Below, in pieces: positions 23,271 through 37,021 of a stretch of DNA of 64,000 nucleotides (positions are counted from its first letter, which is position 1; the number at the start of each line of letters is the position of its first letter). The notes under the pieces are model-generated. The model saw only the letters and a list, made by a program, of their open reading frames with translations, ran no database searches and was not told the origin of the DNA. The stretch covers positions 417,445-481,444 of the forward strand of contig NMRB01000106.1 of NCBI GenBank assembly GCA_002633025.1, given 5' to 3'. The stretch is from Notospermus geniculatus. Lineage: Eukaryota; Nemertea; Pilidiophora; Heteronemertea; Lineidae. The translations under genes were made by a program, and so were the position numbers.

Positions 23271-26200
23271 TGGATAATGTATTGACCGCTTTAGATTTGC
23301 TCCGGACAGCAAGTGGTGTCATACTAAACCACATTACGTCGGCTAATTCTGTAATATTATCCCTGTATACTTCCGTCTCGAACGTCCTTGATGTTTTAGG
23401 GCATCCACTGCCTCCTGTTTGTCTTATCTCGAGGGCAATTATTTCCATTTACTGCGAGATAACGGGAGAAATATGCGACGGGAGGAGACTGAAGGAGATA
23501 CGTGTAATGTATGGTTTCTCGAAAACATTAATATTTTTTACGAGGAAGACGAGACGGTCTAATCTTGGGAGATCAACCACCAAGTTCGGGTAATTGTTGG
23601 TAGCGTCGAGTTTTCCTCCTTCAAGACGTTTTGCAATCCATTTCAAGATCAAAACTGCATCGACCGACGTCGAAACTCTGGAAACCTTACACCTTCTGAT
23701 AAGCTTGATTAATAAAAGCCGGCGACCATCCCCTGTTTGCTACATACATGTATTGTTGACATGATACACATGCCCTGAAGACGGGCATTTGATGTTTCAA
23801 TCAAGGAGGGATCCAATCGCAGAGAGACATCCAGAAAGTGTGCTATTAATCGTACGAGAGCCTTGAGTAGTATCACATATAACAACAGACAAAATGACCC
23901 TCAATCGAGATGGATGTGATTGGCAGCCCTTCCGACAAGAGGGGCACGGGAATGGGAAGGCCGGTGTAACGCTTTTCAGTGAGGCACGTGTGAAAGAAAT
24001 CCAAGTCCCCCAGGAACCCAAGTCCGGTCTTAATGGGTCACATGAATAAAGACTATCAAATGCTTTTACCTCAGATTTCTACACTAGCGTTGCCTAGTGC
24101 ATTTGTATTGCAAAATTCAAGTAAAAATATTTACTAATCTTCATTCATATGACCCATTATTCAGTGTGGGATTAGAATATATGGCTAGAGAACATAGCCT
24201 TACAATAGCGGGCTATTGTTTGGCGGACTTGCATTCCTAGGACGTTGATTCCTGTCACACACGTGAACGCTTCGAAACAGGAACTTATTCCATGACATCC
24301 CGCTGCAACTATGAATACATGTACTGTATCTTCACGCTAAGACTAAAGCATCTGCGGAAGGGCAGCAGGCGATCGTCTCCTTAGAAGCAGCCGATTGTCT
24401 TCTACATAATAGATCGCGAAAATCGATCCTGAGCAGGAAAGTAACTTGAAATCAATGTGCCAAATGCGAAACAGTTCAGCTGGATGATTTTTGACCTTTT
24501 GAAATGGTCAATTTGAAGCCTACCCGGCAGGGCAGCAACAACACGAGTATTATACCCGCTTGACACTGACAGTATGATAATGGAGGCAGAATCCTACAAT
24601 ATCATTATCAATTGGTGTCACAGGATAGAAATTCTGTTCCCGATCATTCGCACAAACAGTGTCATCATAGAACACTTCTTGCCCATTGACATTTCACATA
24701 GCAGGGACGAGCAAAAGATCCAACATCTCACGAACATCAACGATAGAAAGTGATTGATATCACCTTCCCTGGTACCACGATAGAATATCGCTTCAATGGC
24801 CATAGTAGTTTCACTATTTCTGGGTAGCGGCCTTGGAAGAAAGGAAGGGAAGCAACTGTAGTTTTGTTTGTATTTATAATCCCATCACGCACGACTGGAT
24901 CGATCCACTGACCTGACGTGTTGATCACTGGGCGATAAATTCATTATCGGACTTGGGGTAAGTGAGCATGTGACGAAGACCTCGTGAATAAAAATACAAA
25001 TGAGGTAAACACAGGACACCTGCGAGCATGCCAGTTTCCCAATATCAGGATAATATCGGCACGTAGTTTCTATAGACATAAAAGGGGGATCGTGGAGTTC
25101 AACAATGCCACGAGGAGCAACTTTAAGATTTGATCATCTTCCCCCGATATGTCCAATAAATGGCGTATGTTTCTGATCGTGTTACGCCTGTCAATTTGAA
25201 ACGACGAACAAGTTACCTTCCTAGGTACGTGGCTAGGCCACACAACTTCTATTTGTGATGATTATGTTGCTGATGCCCCTGGCATCCGTTGCCAGTGAGG
25301 GCACTTCCCAAGCTGAAAGCAACTCTTGACATCTAATCAGGCAAAGACTTCCTTATATTATTACGGCGAGTGAAGAAGCATTGCTGAGACTGCTGGCTCA
25401 GACTTTGTTCTGTTACAGTTTCCTTACATCCATCAGATGACGGATATTACTTAGAGAGACGCAAGCAACCGTATTAGTCTCCCACTGCAAATGAGAAGAG
25501 ATGGTTTCCCTGTAAAAACGGTGGCAGCAAATGGACCCTTTCTGTGAGTGGAGTCAGTCGTTGGAATGCGACCCTTAGGTCGAACGGTCCTTTCATTAAC
25601 TTCACAGTCAGACAGTGTCGTTGAAGGAAATCTCCCTGTCACACTGAAGTACTTTGGTCTCGCGGTCGGTTAACTACCATGGCATTACATCTGACAATTT
25701 GGTGATGAGATTCTGAAGCAGAAGCAAAAATATTGGGCCGGATAGGTAAAAATTTTAATGAATCTGACTTGGATAAAAATCTGACATCAAGCTCCCGATA
25801 TCTAAAAATCTGACATCAAGTTCCCGAGGTCTAAATTGAGACAGCCGGTAGGCTATCTAAAGTGAGTCAAAAGTACGTTGTGTAAATGGATTTCACTACT
25901 TGTGGACGGTTTTTGTAGATGGACTAAACAGATATTTTAATGTTAGGGCCCAACGGTGACATGCTCCTGAACTGTTTTCTCCTCTTCATAAATTCATGCA
26001 TCTTCAAGAGGCAAAATATCTATGAATCTGAGGTTCCACAATCAAGGGACATCTCGTACAGTCCTACTCATAATACTCAGACAGGTTGTTGTATTGACAT
26101 ACACATGTCGGCCGAACCGATACCATGAAGCCAAATACAAGTATTGCCCTGCTTGAGAACTCAAAAGTCATCATCTGTCAGTTGGAGGACTGAGTGAAGG

Positions 26201-29186
26201 GCACAATATGTGTAAAAACCTATAGCTCTGTACTTATTTCTCTTGACCCATTTATATTTTCGAAAATTTGTCACGGTGTATTATGTGACATGAAACAAGT
26301 GACAACACATTGATCAAAGTACCAATAAGTTGAGAAGCCATGAGGTTAAGGATCTGTCCTTGCAGAATTAGGGGACAATCAAGCGAGAACGTGATTGGAA
26401 AACACATTGGCAATAGAGGTTCTTCAGGTGACGTCACACCCTAATTAGCATAGAATTCATACGAACTGGTGAGGCCATATTGGCCGTCAGTGTCAATGGG
26501 GTTTACTGAAAGGAATCAGATTTTAACTAGAATATTTTCCAAACTACCTTTCTTATCATTTCAGTTTCTTAATATATGATTTGTCAAATAAAATCACATG
26601 TTCTACAGCAGTCTGATGATTGAATGACACCTGTCTGTCTGTTGTAAAAACAGACAATTAGTGCTGAATTACGTAAAGTTGTAGTGTATTTATGACGGCC
26701 AAGCACATGGCTAATTATGCATGAATTAGCTCATTAGCAGTACGTTGTGACATCGGTGAAGAACCTCCACAGCTCGGTGTGTCCGGCCAATAGGATGTAG
26801 GATCAGTCAGCAGCACGTATCGCCAAAAGATGGCAGCAAAGTTCCACCGGACCAATACCTCATAAAATTCTCCTGATTGGTGCTCAATCAAGCATGAATG
26901 GATCCGCTAGGCATTGAATTGGACCGTAGTGACACCTACTGGCCAACTGACTGAGAGCTTCCTATGTTATTGGTGTGCATCCACTAGGAGATTTTCCAAG
27001 AACACAAATAACTAACTAGTAACCTGGTCAAAGCTTCAGGGTTGAGAAAGGACAAGATGTGACGTTGTCCCAATGTACCCCATCTGAGGTCGAACAGAGA
27101 AAAACGCATTAATAACGATCCATCTGTTGGGCTGCCGCAGTTAAAGATGTCAATCAATCATAACCGTTAAGAAATAAATCACTCATCCCCTCCACGAAAT
27201 TGCCGCAGTTTCCCCATCTGCAATCAGTCGAAGTTCCGCACTGCCAGCTTAGGCCATTTATCAATCAGTTCTGAAGGCAGCGAATCGTTTTCAGGGGATA
27301 AAGATATTTTTTATTTCCAAACGGAAGCAGATGTTGATAATGTTAGCCATTGTGATGTCACATGTGTACTAAAATTCCGCTGCATAAAATAATGATAAAT
27401 CATCCGTTATGACCTGTCTAGTTACAATTGGACAGTTTAAGTTGGGGCAACATTAGCTGGTCAAGGAATATCTTACAATACTAAAGATATTGGTTGATTA
27501 GTAAATATGTTAATGAAAATGAACTTATCTCCACATTGGATGGCTCAGATTTGATTTCATTTATCCCTGTAATGACATCACGCATAAATTAGCATTTTCC
27601 CTATCTAGTTCCTACTGTACGGAAAATAGCACTGGCATTTTCACACACATATTCCGCGATATCTTCCATACTCATCCAAATTTGATGAAACAAAAGGCAA
27701 AAGGCAAAATACGTGTGTATTCTATACACTTCAGTAATAATCTGAGTAGTCAATTTGAGTACAACTTGGTCTGAGAGGAGAGACACAAGGCTGTAGCCCA
27801 AGAGGAAATTTTTTAAGCCGTAGTTAGTATATCTTACCAATAAACATCTTTCGCAGAGAACTCAGTCCATTTTCCTTTATTTTTCTCGCAGTGACAGGTC
27901 AAAGATAGCAAGACATTAATGATGTAGATAAATTTATGTAATAATATCTAAACGGCAGCCCCAGCAAGGATACCCCAGCTCAGTTCTCCACCAAACGTTG
28001 TTATCTCTTCTGAGGTGAATATGAAAATATAGCGCCCCGGGTCACATATGTCAGGGACTGATGATGATGCCTTGCCGCCGTGCCGGTTGAAAGGTTGCAA
28101 ATGTAATAAAAAAATAACGAATGATACGGAAATAGAGGTTAGTTGGATGACAGCGCGGTCAAATTAAGGGCCGTGCCAAGTGACCAATCTCAGTTTGCCA
28201 CAAATGGATCTAGAAGGGAAGCATCTGTCAAAAATGTCGATATCAGTAATGTGTTTTCAGACCAGGAAAATGCCTTCGCCTTCGCATTCCTCAATCGCCT
28301 GGTCGATCATCGCATGTCAATCAAATATCCGACAGGCAAAGTATCGTCTCGGAGAGGGGGGTCAGTATCCGATGTAATTTTGGCAAACGGCAACTTTTAA
28401 TGGGGACCCTAGCCCACTGTCTCAATAGGTGTCACTAGTGGTTAAACTATTGAAATGAAGTGACATCACTAGCGACACGGCGCGGTGAGCCACGCCCGGT
28501 CACTTGTGTTAGACGCAAAGGACGCGCTCGGCAGGATGGGTTACGGGGGTCCGAGGATGGGGACTCTTGTTTTTTCAACCCTCCCCTCCCCGCCCATGCT
28601 AAAATGTTGTCGGATAGTGCTCTTTTGGCGTGTGCATTATTTTTCCCCAGTACTCTTCATGTCAAAAGGGCAATGGAGAACAAGTAGTGTCGTTAGTGAT
28701 TAGGGAAACACACAGTCATCTGCCGCGGACGACATTGTTAAAGTCGTTTACTCTCTGTCTCTTTGAAGGGATATCATTTCAGAGTAGCGGTATCGCAATG
28801 TTCTTTTTCTTCCAAGCGACTAAAACATGCTTTCTCATGCTGATTGATGTATTCACTGTGCACACACCTTGGGATAAACCAATGGTCAACTCTGTTCAAG
28901 GAACACTAGAAATTGCGTACTTTTTGGGACACCTCGCGCGGAGTACGGATTTACTCAATGGCCAAAAGAACGAGTATGCAAGCCACGCATCACGACAAAT
29001 AACAACTGAATCCACTCTCCTCACGCCATGTTCGATTTTTATGAGGCGTTTCACTAATTGAGAAGGGTTCTGTACCCCGTGTCTAATTGCAGGCACAGCT
29101 GTGCCCGCTGATTTGATACGGTTGGCTTGCCATGATATTTCGTAGGAAATGACATGCGATGTATTGATTGTAGAGCACTAATGCTG
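23271..29186. other. Long stretch with no gene or element recognised
   Basis: About 5.9 kb of unique-looking, AT-rich sequence, the least repetitive part of the window. The only repeat noted is a 32-bp direct duplication (AAAAATCTGACATCAAG) at 25773-25836. The ORFs (up to 143 codons at 28630-29061) overlap one another in several frames and do not look like protein. It may be intron or intergenic sequence. Confidence 0.5.
25773..25836. repeat. Two-copy 32-bp tandem repeat
   Basis: AAAAATCTGACATCAAG then YTCCCGAKRTCT occurs twice in direct succession with three substitutions. Confidence 0.9.
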
Positions 29187-29566
29187 ATAAACTCCCTACG
29201 CAGTTGTGTACCGCGCCCCCTTCGGTTTACTCGCTCTCCACAACTGCTTAACTTCGTAAAATTCGCCGCGTTTGGTCAACAGGTGGCGCTGAGAGAGTCG
29301 ACCAATGAGAGCACCGAGCAACCGGTAACCAAGCTGGCCTGAGACACTTTTTCATTGGCCGAGCGGTTCGTAGCCATGGTAGCACAAGAACAACCGTTGC
29401 CAACAGGCCAAATAGTTCTGAAAGCAACGTGCTGATAGGCTGTAAAACTCGCGCCAGGCCCTGACGCCATCTGTTGACCAAACGCGGCGACTTCTACGAA
29501 GTAAAGCAGTTGTGGAGAGCGAGTAAACCGAAGGGGGCGCGACTCACAACTGCGTAGGGAGTTTAT
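29187..29566. mobile_element. 380-bp MITE with about 95-bp inverted arms (ATAAACTCCCTACGCAG)
   Basis: Left ATAAACTCCCTACGCAGTTG continues through GCGCCCCCTTCGGTTTACTC, CTCTCCACAACTGCTT and CGCGTTTGGTCAACAG. The right arm is its complement, ending CGTAGGGAGTTTAT. GC-rich compared with its surroundings. The ORFs in it are shadows of the repeat. Confidence 0.95.
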
Positions 29567-29695
29567 AATGCTGAATGAAGACAAGGTTGAACCTGACGAA
29601 CTTGCGTGTTTTTTACCGATCTTGACCTCGGCAAGAGAATACTGACCGGGGCTTGGTGGGACGTCATCACGGCGTCACGTACTTCCAAAGATATT

Positions 29696-29845
29696 AGGGA
29701 GGTTTCGAAATCAAACGATAAACGTAAACGTTAACGACAACTTTATTTTTGTACCGAAAATGCAATACAAAATCTGGTTAATGTGTAGTATGAAAAATAA
29801 CGTTGTCGTAAAAGTTTGGTTTTCGTTTGATTTCGAAACCTCCCC
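29696..29845. mobile_element. AGGGAGGTTTCGAAATC foldback (sister of 13641)
   Basis: AGGGAGGTTTCGAAATCAAA runs into CGATAAACGT. The right arm mirrors it, ending TTTGATTTCGAAACCTCCCC. Inner GTACCGAAAATGCAAT and AACGTTGTCGTAAA are shared with the 13641 element in opposite orientation. Confidence 0.9.
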
Positions 29846-32800
29846 ATTGATTGAGCTGTAGCCCTTCAATGGCTGGCTAACAAAAGGAACCAGATAGAGG
29901 TAGTTCTGTCTCAGGAAATCTCTCAATGATNCCGACATTTTTACAGAGCGATGTTCATTATTCAAGACACATCCTTTATGGTAACCCTAATTAATTAATG
30001 GAACCTTGCCGATATTTGCCTTTTTTCTTAGACTCCACTCAGGAGATGAGTTTTTCTGCAGCAATCATCTACATACTTCTATGTAAGTGTGATCTAAAGG
30101 TTTTCGTGGCTGTGTCTATGAAATATTCAATGACCGATTGGCATCGGAGGGGCGTCTAGGAAGCCCCGTCATCATTTCTATTTCAGCAGCTCGTTCATCA
30201 TCATTAGGACCTGGGACCGTTCTGGCAAGCAGGGAAAATATTGAGAAAAACCTACAGTAGGCTAAAGAGATGCCAAGACATTCATACTTCAGAGAAACTA
30301 ACATACGACAAAGAGATACACACGTTCCGTGTATAGGCAAAAAATGAAGAGTTCTCTTTGTTTTGCACGCTCCTTCAACCAAGGAATGTCCACACAAACA
30401 ACGTGGAATCTAAGAAGTTGATTATGTACGACGTGCTGGGGATTACTAGGTAAATTGAGAGGAATCGTCCTCTACTAAATTGCAATTTGTATGCAAGTCA
30501 GTCACTCGGCTTCTTTGTTATATACCAGGAGAGATTAATCAGATACTTAATCTAGAACATAAGAATGAGCCGTTGTTAAGGATTAACGACTAACTTCATA
30601 TTTTGTAATGGCTCTCATCTGAGCAGTAACAAACCTGCAAATTGCAAAAAATGTATGGAGTAAACTGAATCCATTGGGACATTTTGGGGAATTTCGGTGG
30701 GATTAGCCAGTCTCCGAACTCTCACAATAGTGTTCCCATATTTGGGCATAAATTACACACACCTCATTACTTTTACTTTTGATAGGCAGGTTTACCGTTA
30801 CCCAAATCCGAACTTATGACAGACCTGTCATATCTAGCATTCACAAAAAAATAAAACAGCTACCGATACTCATTTTTACAATACTGTTACATGTTTGAAC
30901 ATCAATGAAGCGTACTTGAAAGTCTCAAATGACGGAAGCCACAGGGAGAAAACAAATCAGAAATGGACTGCCAGCAGTGGAACTAACGCCAGACCCAGAT
31001 TGCAAAGTAGTACATGTACTTTTTTAGAGTATCATAGAAGCATCCCGAGAATATTTCGCCAGTATATCGTCATTATTATCAGAAACTACCAGCAGTTGAT
31101 GGCACACGTGAAAACAAGCAGCCAACTGAAACAGAATGGCATCATTATGATAACGAGACAAATTGCAATAATTGCAATGGAACTTCACGCATCACATAAG
31201 TTAGAGTAAAGAGTTGTACACAAACCATCCCAATTATAGAGATCATCACAAGAGTCAAAATAATGCCTTTTCCCTATTCTTTCCTCAGTATGCCTTGTAA
31301 CAAATACAGCATCTCTTGCTGCTTTGATTCCTGAGAGTCGCTTCGCAAAAGAAACCCCTGCGCGTTTCTCTGATGCTCTGCAGATTTGAAACTTGATAGA
31401 GCTAATAGAATTACAACAGAGCACGCGTTGTTGTTATCAAGGTTTACAAAGAGATAGATCAAGTTAGCCGCCAGCCCAATATCCGCTAGCAAGCATCTTA
31501 AAAACGCAGCACACGTAAGGAAGCCATCGTTAAGGATTGTCAAAACAACGTGAAATTGACAATGAGGATCTATCACGATAAGTTTTTTGAAACGCCAGCT
31601 TCCGGTGTCACGTGTTGATTTCACATCACCGAAGCCAACCGCAATTCATTTGAGGTTTGGGTAAAATTTCGTGATCCTGCGTGTGGGCGAAACGGTGTTT
31701 GCAACTTGACTATCGGAAGGAGTCTGAGGGCCCCACAACGTGTCATATTTAGCCATAGGAACGTTCAAAAGAATATTCCCAGAACTCGAGACTTTCAACT
31801 ATAAATTTTTCGCAAAACTGAACGTCGCGTTTGATGATAAGGCAATTTTAATCGTTTTAATTTAGGATATAAAAAACGACGACAACAACAAAACGTCAGA
31901 CAATCCCGTGTGAAAAGCGCAGAGATGTTATTGAACCCGAATAAAAACGAAATTTAATCCGGTTATCTACGAAGTGCATTATGGCAAAAATCCATACGGG
32001 TGTTTTTTATGGGCGATAGATCAGCTTATAGCATACGTTATTTCTTTTCAATCCTATCTTCTTCATGAATCAAACGACCTGATTGCTGTACGATTCAAGT
32101 GGATGGATTTAATTACCAATAAGTAACATAATGAATGAGACGATATGCGAGGTACAGATAGTGTTATTGGCATACCATAATAGTAATAATTTTAACAGCT
32201 TAAAAGTTCAGTTCATGATGTTAAGCCAGGGCTGAGACCTGTAAGACAAGCATGTATTATAGCCCTGCATACGGTCCATGGACATCCTCATCCATTTTAT
32301 ATCAGGAGTAATTCGAATAACACTAATTATTTTAGATGCTCCAGGAAAATTCAACAAATTTCCTTGATTTTTTTCACCTTTGGAAGTCGCCCTGTCTTTT
32401 ACCGCCGAACCGGTGAAACAAATTTTTGAATAAGCATTTGAATTGAAATTTGACGGGATGTTAAACCTACTATATCGTACATGGATTTTAATATTTAAAT
32501 TCTTTAGGATACAAAAGCGGCATCATAGTACATGGAAGCCTACGTGCACATTGCATGCAGTAGTTACTTGGGGTTTAAGACCCCGACCGTAAAACAGCTT
32601 CTGTCTTTACAAGGTCTCTTGTCAAAATGACTTAATAGCCAATTACGAAAGTTCAGAACGGTGCCTTGATTGACAATTGGCATCTTTTGGTGGTGTTAAT
32701 TTTTTATGACAGACCGGTGATTCCATTTTTTTCATATTACACCTCTCAACCTGGCGAGGCGGTGTTGAATCAATTTGGAGCTAACTCAATGCCAACTTAA

Positions 32801-33441
32801 ATAAATTCAATCAAATTCCCATTTTGCTATTTAAGAGAGAGCCTGAAGTGATGACGGGCGGCGTTACAAAGAAATTTAAATTTCCAACAAAAAAAACCTT
32901 CAGTTTGTTGATAGACAGTTCAATCAAAACCCGTGGAGACGTAAATCAGCAATTCCATCGGTAGATTGAGTTTTAGTGGAGACTGAGAATTGATAATGGA
33001 CAATTTATGACCTCATTAGGCATCGTTTTCAGATCAGAATCTGCATCTGCAGCAACAGTGAATTACCAAATAACGCATTAGCAAAGATGAGGATAAATTT
33101 AGTCGTTGATACAGATTCAAGTTTATGGGCAATCGTCATCGCTGTGCTCTTTTCAAACGTCACAATAATGGACTAGATTATTTCTAATATCATCCATTAA
33201 CTGTTGATTTCAGCTGATTTAATGCCCTCGAGATATTAGTTTCTGCATTTGCCTTTAAGGCCATCAAAATCTTGAAAGGTTCAATAGTTTTAATGCTGTG
33301 TGATTTCGAGAGTCATTGACTGATGACTTGCTTTTTGTTCGCGCAGAAATGATATTATGTGTCGTTAGGAGAGGTTAAAAACTAAAAGCCTTTTATACAC
33401 TTTTAAGTCATTTTTTCATTTTTTCTCGAAGTTAGACTGTA
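29846..33441. other. No gene recognised; single-N gap at 29931
   Basis: About 3.6 kb, AT-rich. The 116-codon minus ORF at 31274-31624 has hydrophobic runs but no recognisable family. The N at 29931 is a join of unknown length. Confidence 0.45.
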
Positions 33442-33552
33442 GGGGTCGTATGCACAAAACATCTTAAGTGAAAAATTTCCCTTATGTATATATTGTTTGG
33501 TACAATAGATTAAGGGAAATTTTTCACTTAAGATGTTTGTGCATACGGCCCC
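33442..33552. mobile_element. GGGGYCGTATGCACAAA foldback (GGGCCGTAT family 2)
   Basis: GGGGTCGTATGCACAAAACA runs into TCTTAAGTGAAAAATTTCCC. The right arm is its complement, ending TTTGTGCATACGGCCCC, with one indel. 111 bp with a short TATATATTG-type loop; one of the tightest foldbacks here. Confidence 0.95.
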
Positions 33553-35854
33553 AGATACTCATACGCTAGAAAAGTAGGCCAGGATACTAAACCGACATTT
33601 TGCAAGCATAACGTGATTTTTTTTAAATCATATTTTCCTTCCTTCGAACATCTAGAAATGCAACCACTACATGGGACGACATTTCCCTATCGGGAATCAA
33701 ATCCCGTACATACACTGATCAGCTCATGGTAATAGGCCTACCTTTCTTTGAATGCAACCAACCCACTCATATTCAGATTGTTCGTATCGTCAAATCTACT
33801 TTTTTTACAAATCACATTATCCAGGCGGAAGTGTATTATGTTTTTACCAATGCACCATAAAAGGTACACGGAACAGCACATCTGTTATCAAAGAAAAGTT
33901 ATTTTACCAGCTTTATGTTGGTATCATTGGTAGGGATTCCATCGCATGTTATGGAATAGAAACCATAACGCATCTTCCATGACATGCATTGATTTCCGGC
34001 ATTTCGCCTACACGTCAGGTTCACGACTTGTTTTGTTATACTGAAGGTCTTTGTTGTGTTGATGGTTTGTTTTTGTTTTCGGTGATCAAATAGTTAATTC
34101 AATAGCTTAAATAGGGGTCAGTGGCTTCGATGGGAATAATGCGCTCAAAGAAGCGGCCATGACCATCACATTTTGGTATCTTTCTCGGTCAAGATATCTT
34201 CTTTGTGATAGGGCTGATGCTTAAGTCCATTAGCCGGGCCATTTTTTATATTATCTGAACCACTGTGGCTTCGGGAAATGGGTCGGCTATATTGACAGGT
34301 TTCTTTCGTCCCTGACATGTTTGCACGGCTACAGAGCGTCTGAAAATAATCACAAAAAAACGTCCGACTCAAGGAAGAATTGTTGCCTTGTGGGTGCTTC
34401 TTCCCTTCCCCTTTCCTATAGTGTGGGCACTCTTGGAGTGTCAGTCAGAAGCAAAACTCTGGCGACGACGTAATTCAAGCCCCCGTGAAATCAGCATTCT
34501 ATGCAACAGTCGCTTCGAAAATCAATCTTGTGATTAACGTAGGTTTTTTTCGGGAATCGTGAGCAAAAATGTTTTCATGTTCAGCCATTGGAATAGCCGT
34601 TCGTGTTTTTTACCCAATAGTTCAATTTTTTACAGACGCGATCGTTACGTACCGTCGCCTTACTTCCAACTCTCGTTCAATACGTTTTAATCACAGAAAC
34701 ACTGAATTTGAGACCAAATCCAGCTGCGTGATATCGACCTACCTATATTGGCAGACGGCAATGATACTGCAGGGAAAAGAGGACCGGATTTACGCCAGAC
34801 AAAACGGACGTCATCATGAAATTCTATTTCACGATCACTAACTTTGCTGTGTATTTGAAGGGAGTGCGCCTCTGCAAAAAGTGAATCCGACAGAGGCTGT
34901 TGTTTGAGAGAAATTCCTGTGGCGAAATCGGGCTTCTATGTAATTACGAGTTGATAACTCGTTAAGACGATGTTTAATAGACTCGACTCGATTTATTCTT
35001 TTCCACAGCAACAGTTGAATGATGGATGAGTGCCCCATCACACTTTGTCTCGTTAAAAATCGTTAGTTAATCTCTTAGCCACCATTTCTGTGGCCTCATT
35101 ACAGTGAGCTTGTCAAATGGGACTGGTCGGTACCGATGCGATCTACTTTGTATTACCGTTGTAATCAGGCAGCGCGTTTCGACTCCATTTGCGAACTTTG
35201 TGGGCGCAAAGTGTGCACATCGATCAATCCAATAATGACGCATTCCACAGTTATGGAATGTTTTTCCAGTAATGACATTCTGAGACATTTTCAATAAATA
35301 AAGCCACAGCTTCTTTCCTCATTTTCGTGATTGCACTGAAGACGAAGCACCACGCGATCGATGGTCACGTGCCTCTGTCACGAGACCAGTGACTCACTTC
35401 TCTTATAGACCGTTCCAATAAAGATGGCGGTCTACGTGTTCTCACCTTATGACGTCAGAAGCTTAAAACCATTCAATGGCCGCTGGCACGCTGAGGTGGT
35501 CAAGCGGGCCATGGGCACTAAAGTTTGGGTAAAATAATTGTCTGATTTGGTAGTGTTATATCATGCTTGGACAATGAATGGAGAACTAGTTGACCACCAC
35601 CTTTGTTGGAAAGGTCTAGACTGGTTTATTCATTATTCCGACTGGCCACAGAAGACGTCGCTCAGACCAAGCTGAGAATGTTTTCCATCTGATGAATAAT
35701 CCATCAGGCACACCATTTTGTATCGTAGTATTTTCCTGTGTCTTGAGTGGAGCACTCTCCATGCACCTTTAGGGAATTGCCGAGCAGCCACAACCTGTGT
35801 AAAAAGAGGCAATAAGAGTTTTAACCTGTTTCCCATATCGATTGGGAAGGTAAC
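33553..35854. other. No gene or clear element seen
   Basis: Nothing recognisable. ORFs such as 34569-34841 (+) have no domain-like content. Confidence 0.45.
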
Positions 35855-36813
35855 GGGGACTATTAAGTAAGAACAAAATTTACGTTTTGGCCACGAGTGA
35901 GTTGTAAGATGTTGTAGGCAACACAGAGAACCGACGTCTTACTGAGATACCAGACTTTGAACATGTATAAGGTTATCAACTTCCATCAAAACAGCTTGAG
36001 GCATTAGCCGACGCTAAGGTTTTATTTTAGGTAGATCATTTATTAGAATCATCGTTCCTTTTTACCAGTAAGTTAAATAGTTTGGCGATATTCCGCTCGA
36101 AGTCATCGATTTTTGGAAAAGACTTTGATAGAGAGGATGTCGACTTTCCAAATCTAATACCAAATGAGTTTAAAGATAGTGCACCACGCCTTCATTGTTT
36201 ACATTCAATGTTTGTAAACATTGATGTTTACATTATGTTATTTTGGACTTTTGGGACATGCCAACCCACCAAATTGAATACTTTCCGTATCAAAAGAATT
36301 TCTAGAGGGGCAGCCGCATAATACTAACACATTANGGACTAAGTAAGAACAAAATTTACGTTTTGGCCACGAGTGAGTTGTAAGATGTAGGCAATACAGA
36401 AAACCGACGTCTTACTGAGATACCAGACTTTGAACATGTATAAGGTTATCAACTTCCATCAAAACAGCTTGAGGCATTAGCCGACGCTAAGGTTTTATTT
36501 TAGGTAGATCATTTATTAGAATCATCGTTCCTTTTTACCAGTAAGTTAAATAGTTTGGCGATATTCCGCTCGAAGTCATCGATTTTTGGAAAAGACTTTG
36601 ATAGAGAGGATGTCGACTTTCCAAATCTAATACCAAATGAGTTTAAAGATAGTGCACCACGCCTTCATTGTTTACATTCAATGTTTGTAAACATTGATGT
36701 TTACATTATGTTATTTTGGACTTTTGGGACATGCCAACCCACCAAATTGAATACTTTCCGTATCAAATGAATTTCTAGAGGGGCAGCCGCATAATACTAA
36801 CACATTACTCATA
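35855..36813. repeat. Direct duplication of about 480 bp joined by a single N (36335)
   Basis: 35855-36334 (GGACTATTAAGTAAGAACAA to ACTAACACATTA) recurs as 36336-36813. Copy 1 ends and copy 2 begins exactly at the N, and the two differ only by scattered substitutions and small indels. This fits two overlapping contig ends that were not merged. Both copies include part of a TTAA-bounded MITE. Confidence 0.9.
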
Positions 36814-36904
36814 AGACGAAGAAAGACTGGACACAAACAAACAAAATGTAAATAAACAATGATTTTCATGGCCCGCGAAAATACCCGTGATACATTATCT
36901 TTAA
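36642..36904. mobile_element. TTAA-bounded MITE with GTTTAC motifs (copy 2, complete)
   Basis: Ends TTTAAAGATAGTGCACCACG and CGTGATACATTATCTTTAA. The interior matches 8599-8856 (GTTTACATTCAATGTTTGTA, ATTTCTAGAGGGGCA, AAATGTAAATAAACAATGA). The truncated twin at 36169-36334 lies in the duplicated contig end. Confidence 0.85.
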
Positions 36905-36960
36905 GAAAATATTACACTCATAATGTAACAAGCAAGAAGTCAATCTCCAGAATTCACAAA

Positions 36961-36990
36961 TTTTCGACCCCAAGCGGGGTCTTTTTCAAG
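36961..36990 (-). ncRNA. Hammerhead-ribozyme-like motif 1
   Basis: The minus strand reads CTTGAAAAAGACCCC, GCTT, GGGGTCGAAAA: a 6-bp stem (GACCCC/GGGGTC) with a 4-base loop, between a CUGAUGA-like and a GAAA core segment. Penelope-like elements are known to carry minimal hammerheads of this layout. The catalytic CUGAUGA is degenerate, so it is probably a fossil. Confidence 0.35.
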
Positions 36991-37021
36991 TGGAACTTTA
37001 CAATCTGAAACTCTAGAAAGT

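Noticed and set aside
28460-29061. Overlapping plus-strand ORFs (72-143 codons)
   Set aside because: Three frames are open together in a GC-richer patch. None has protein-like motifs, so GC composition explains them.
29248-29584. Minus-strand ORFs with repeated SLRSC-SRPLRFTRSPQLL peptides
   Set aside because: The matching peptides on both strands are the two arms of the inverted repeat of the 29187-29566 MITE.
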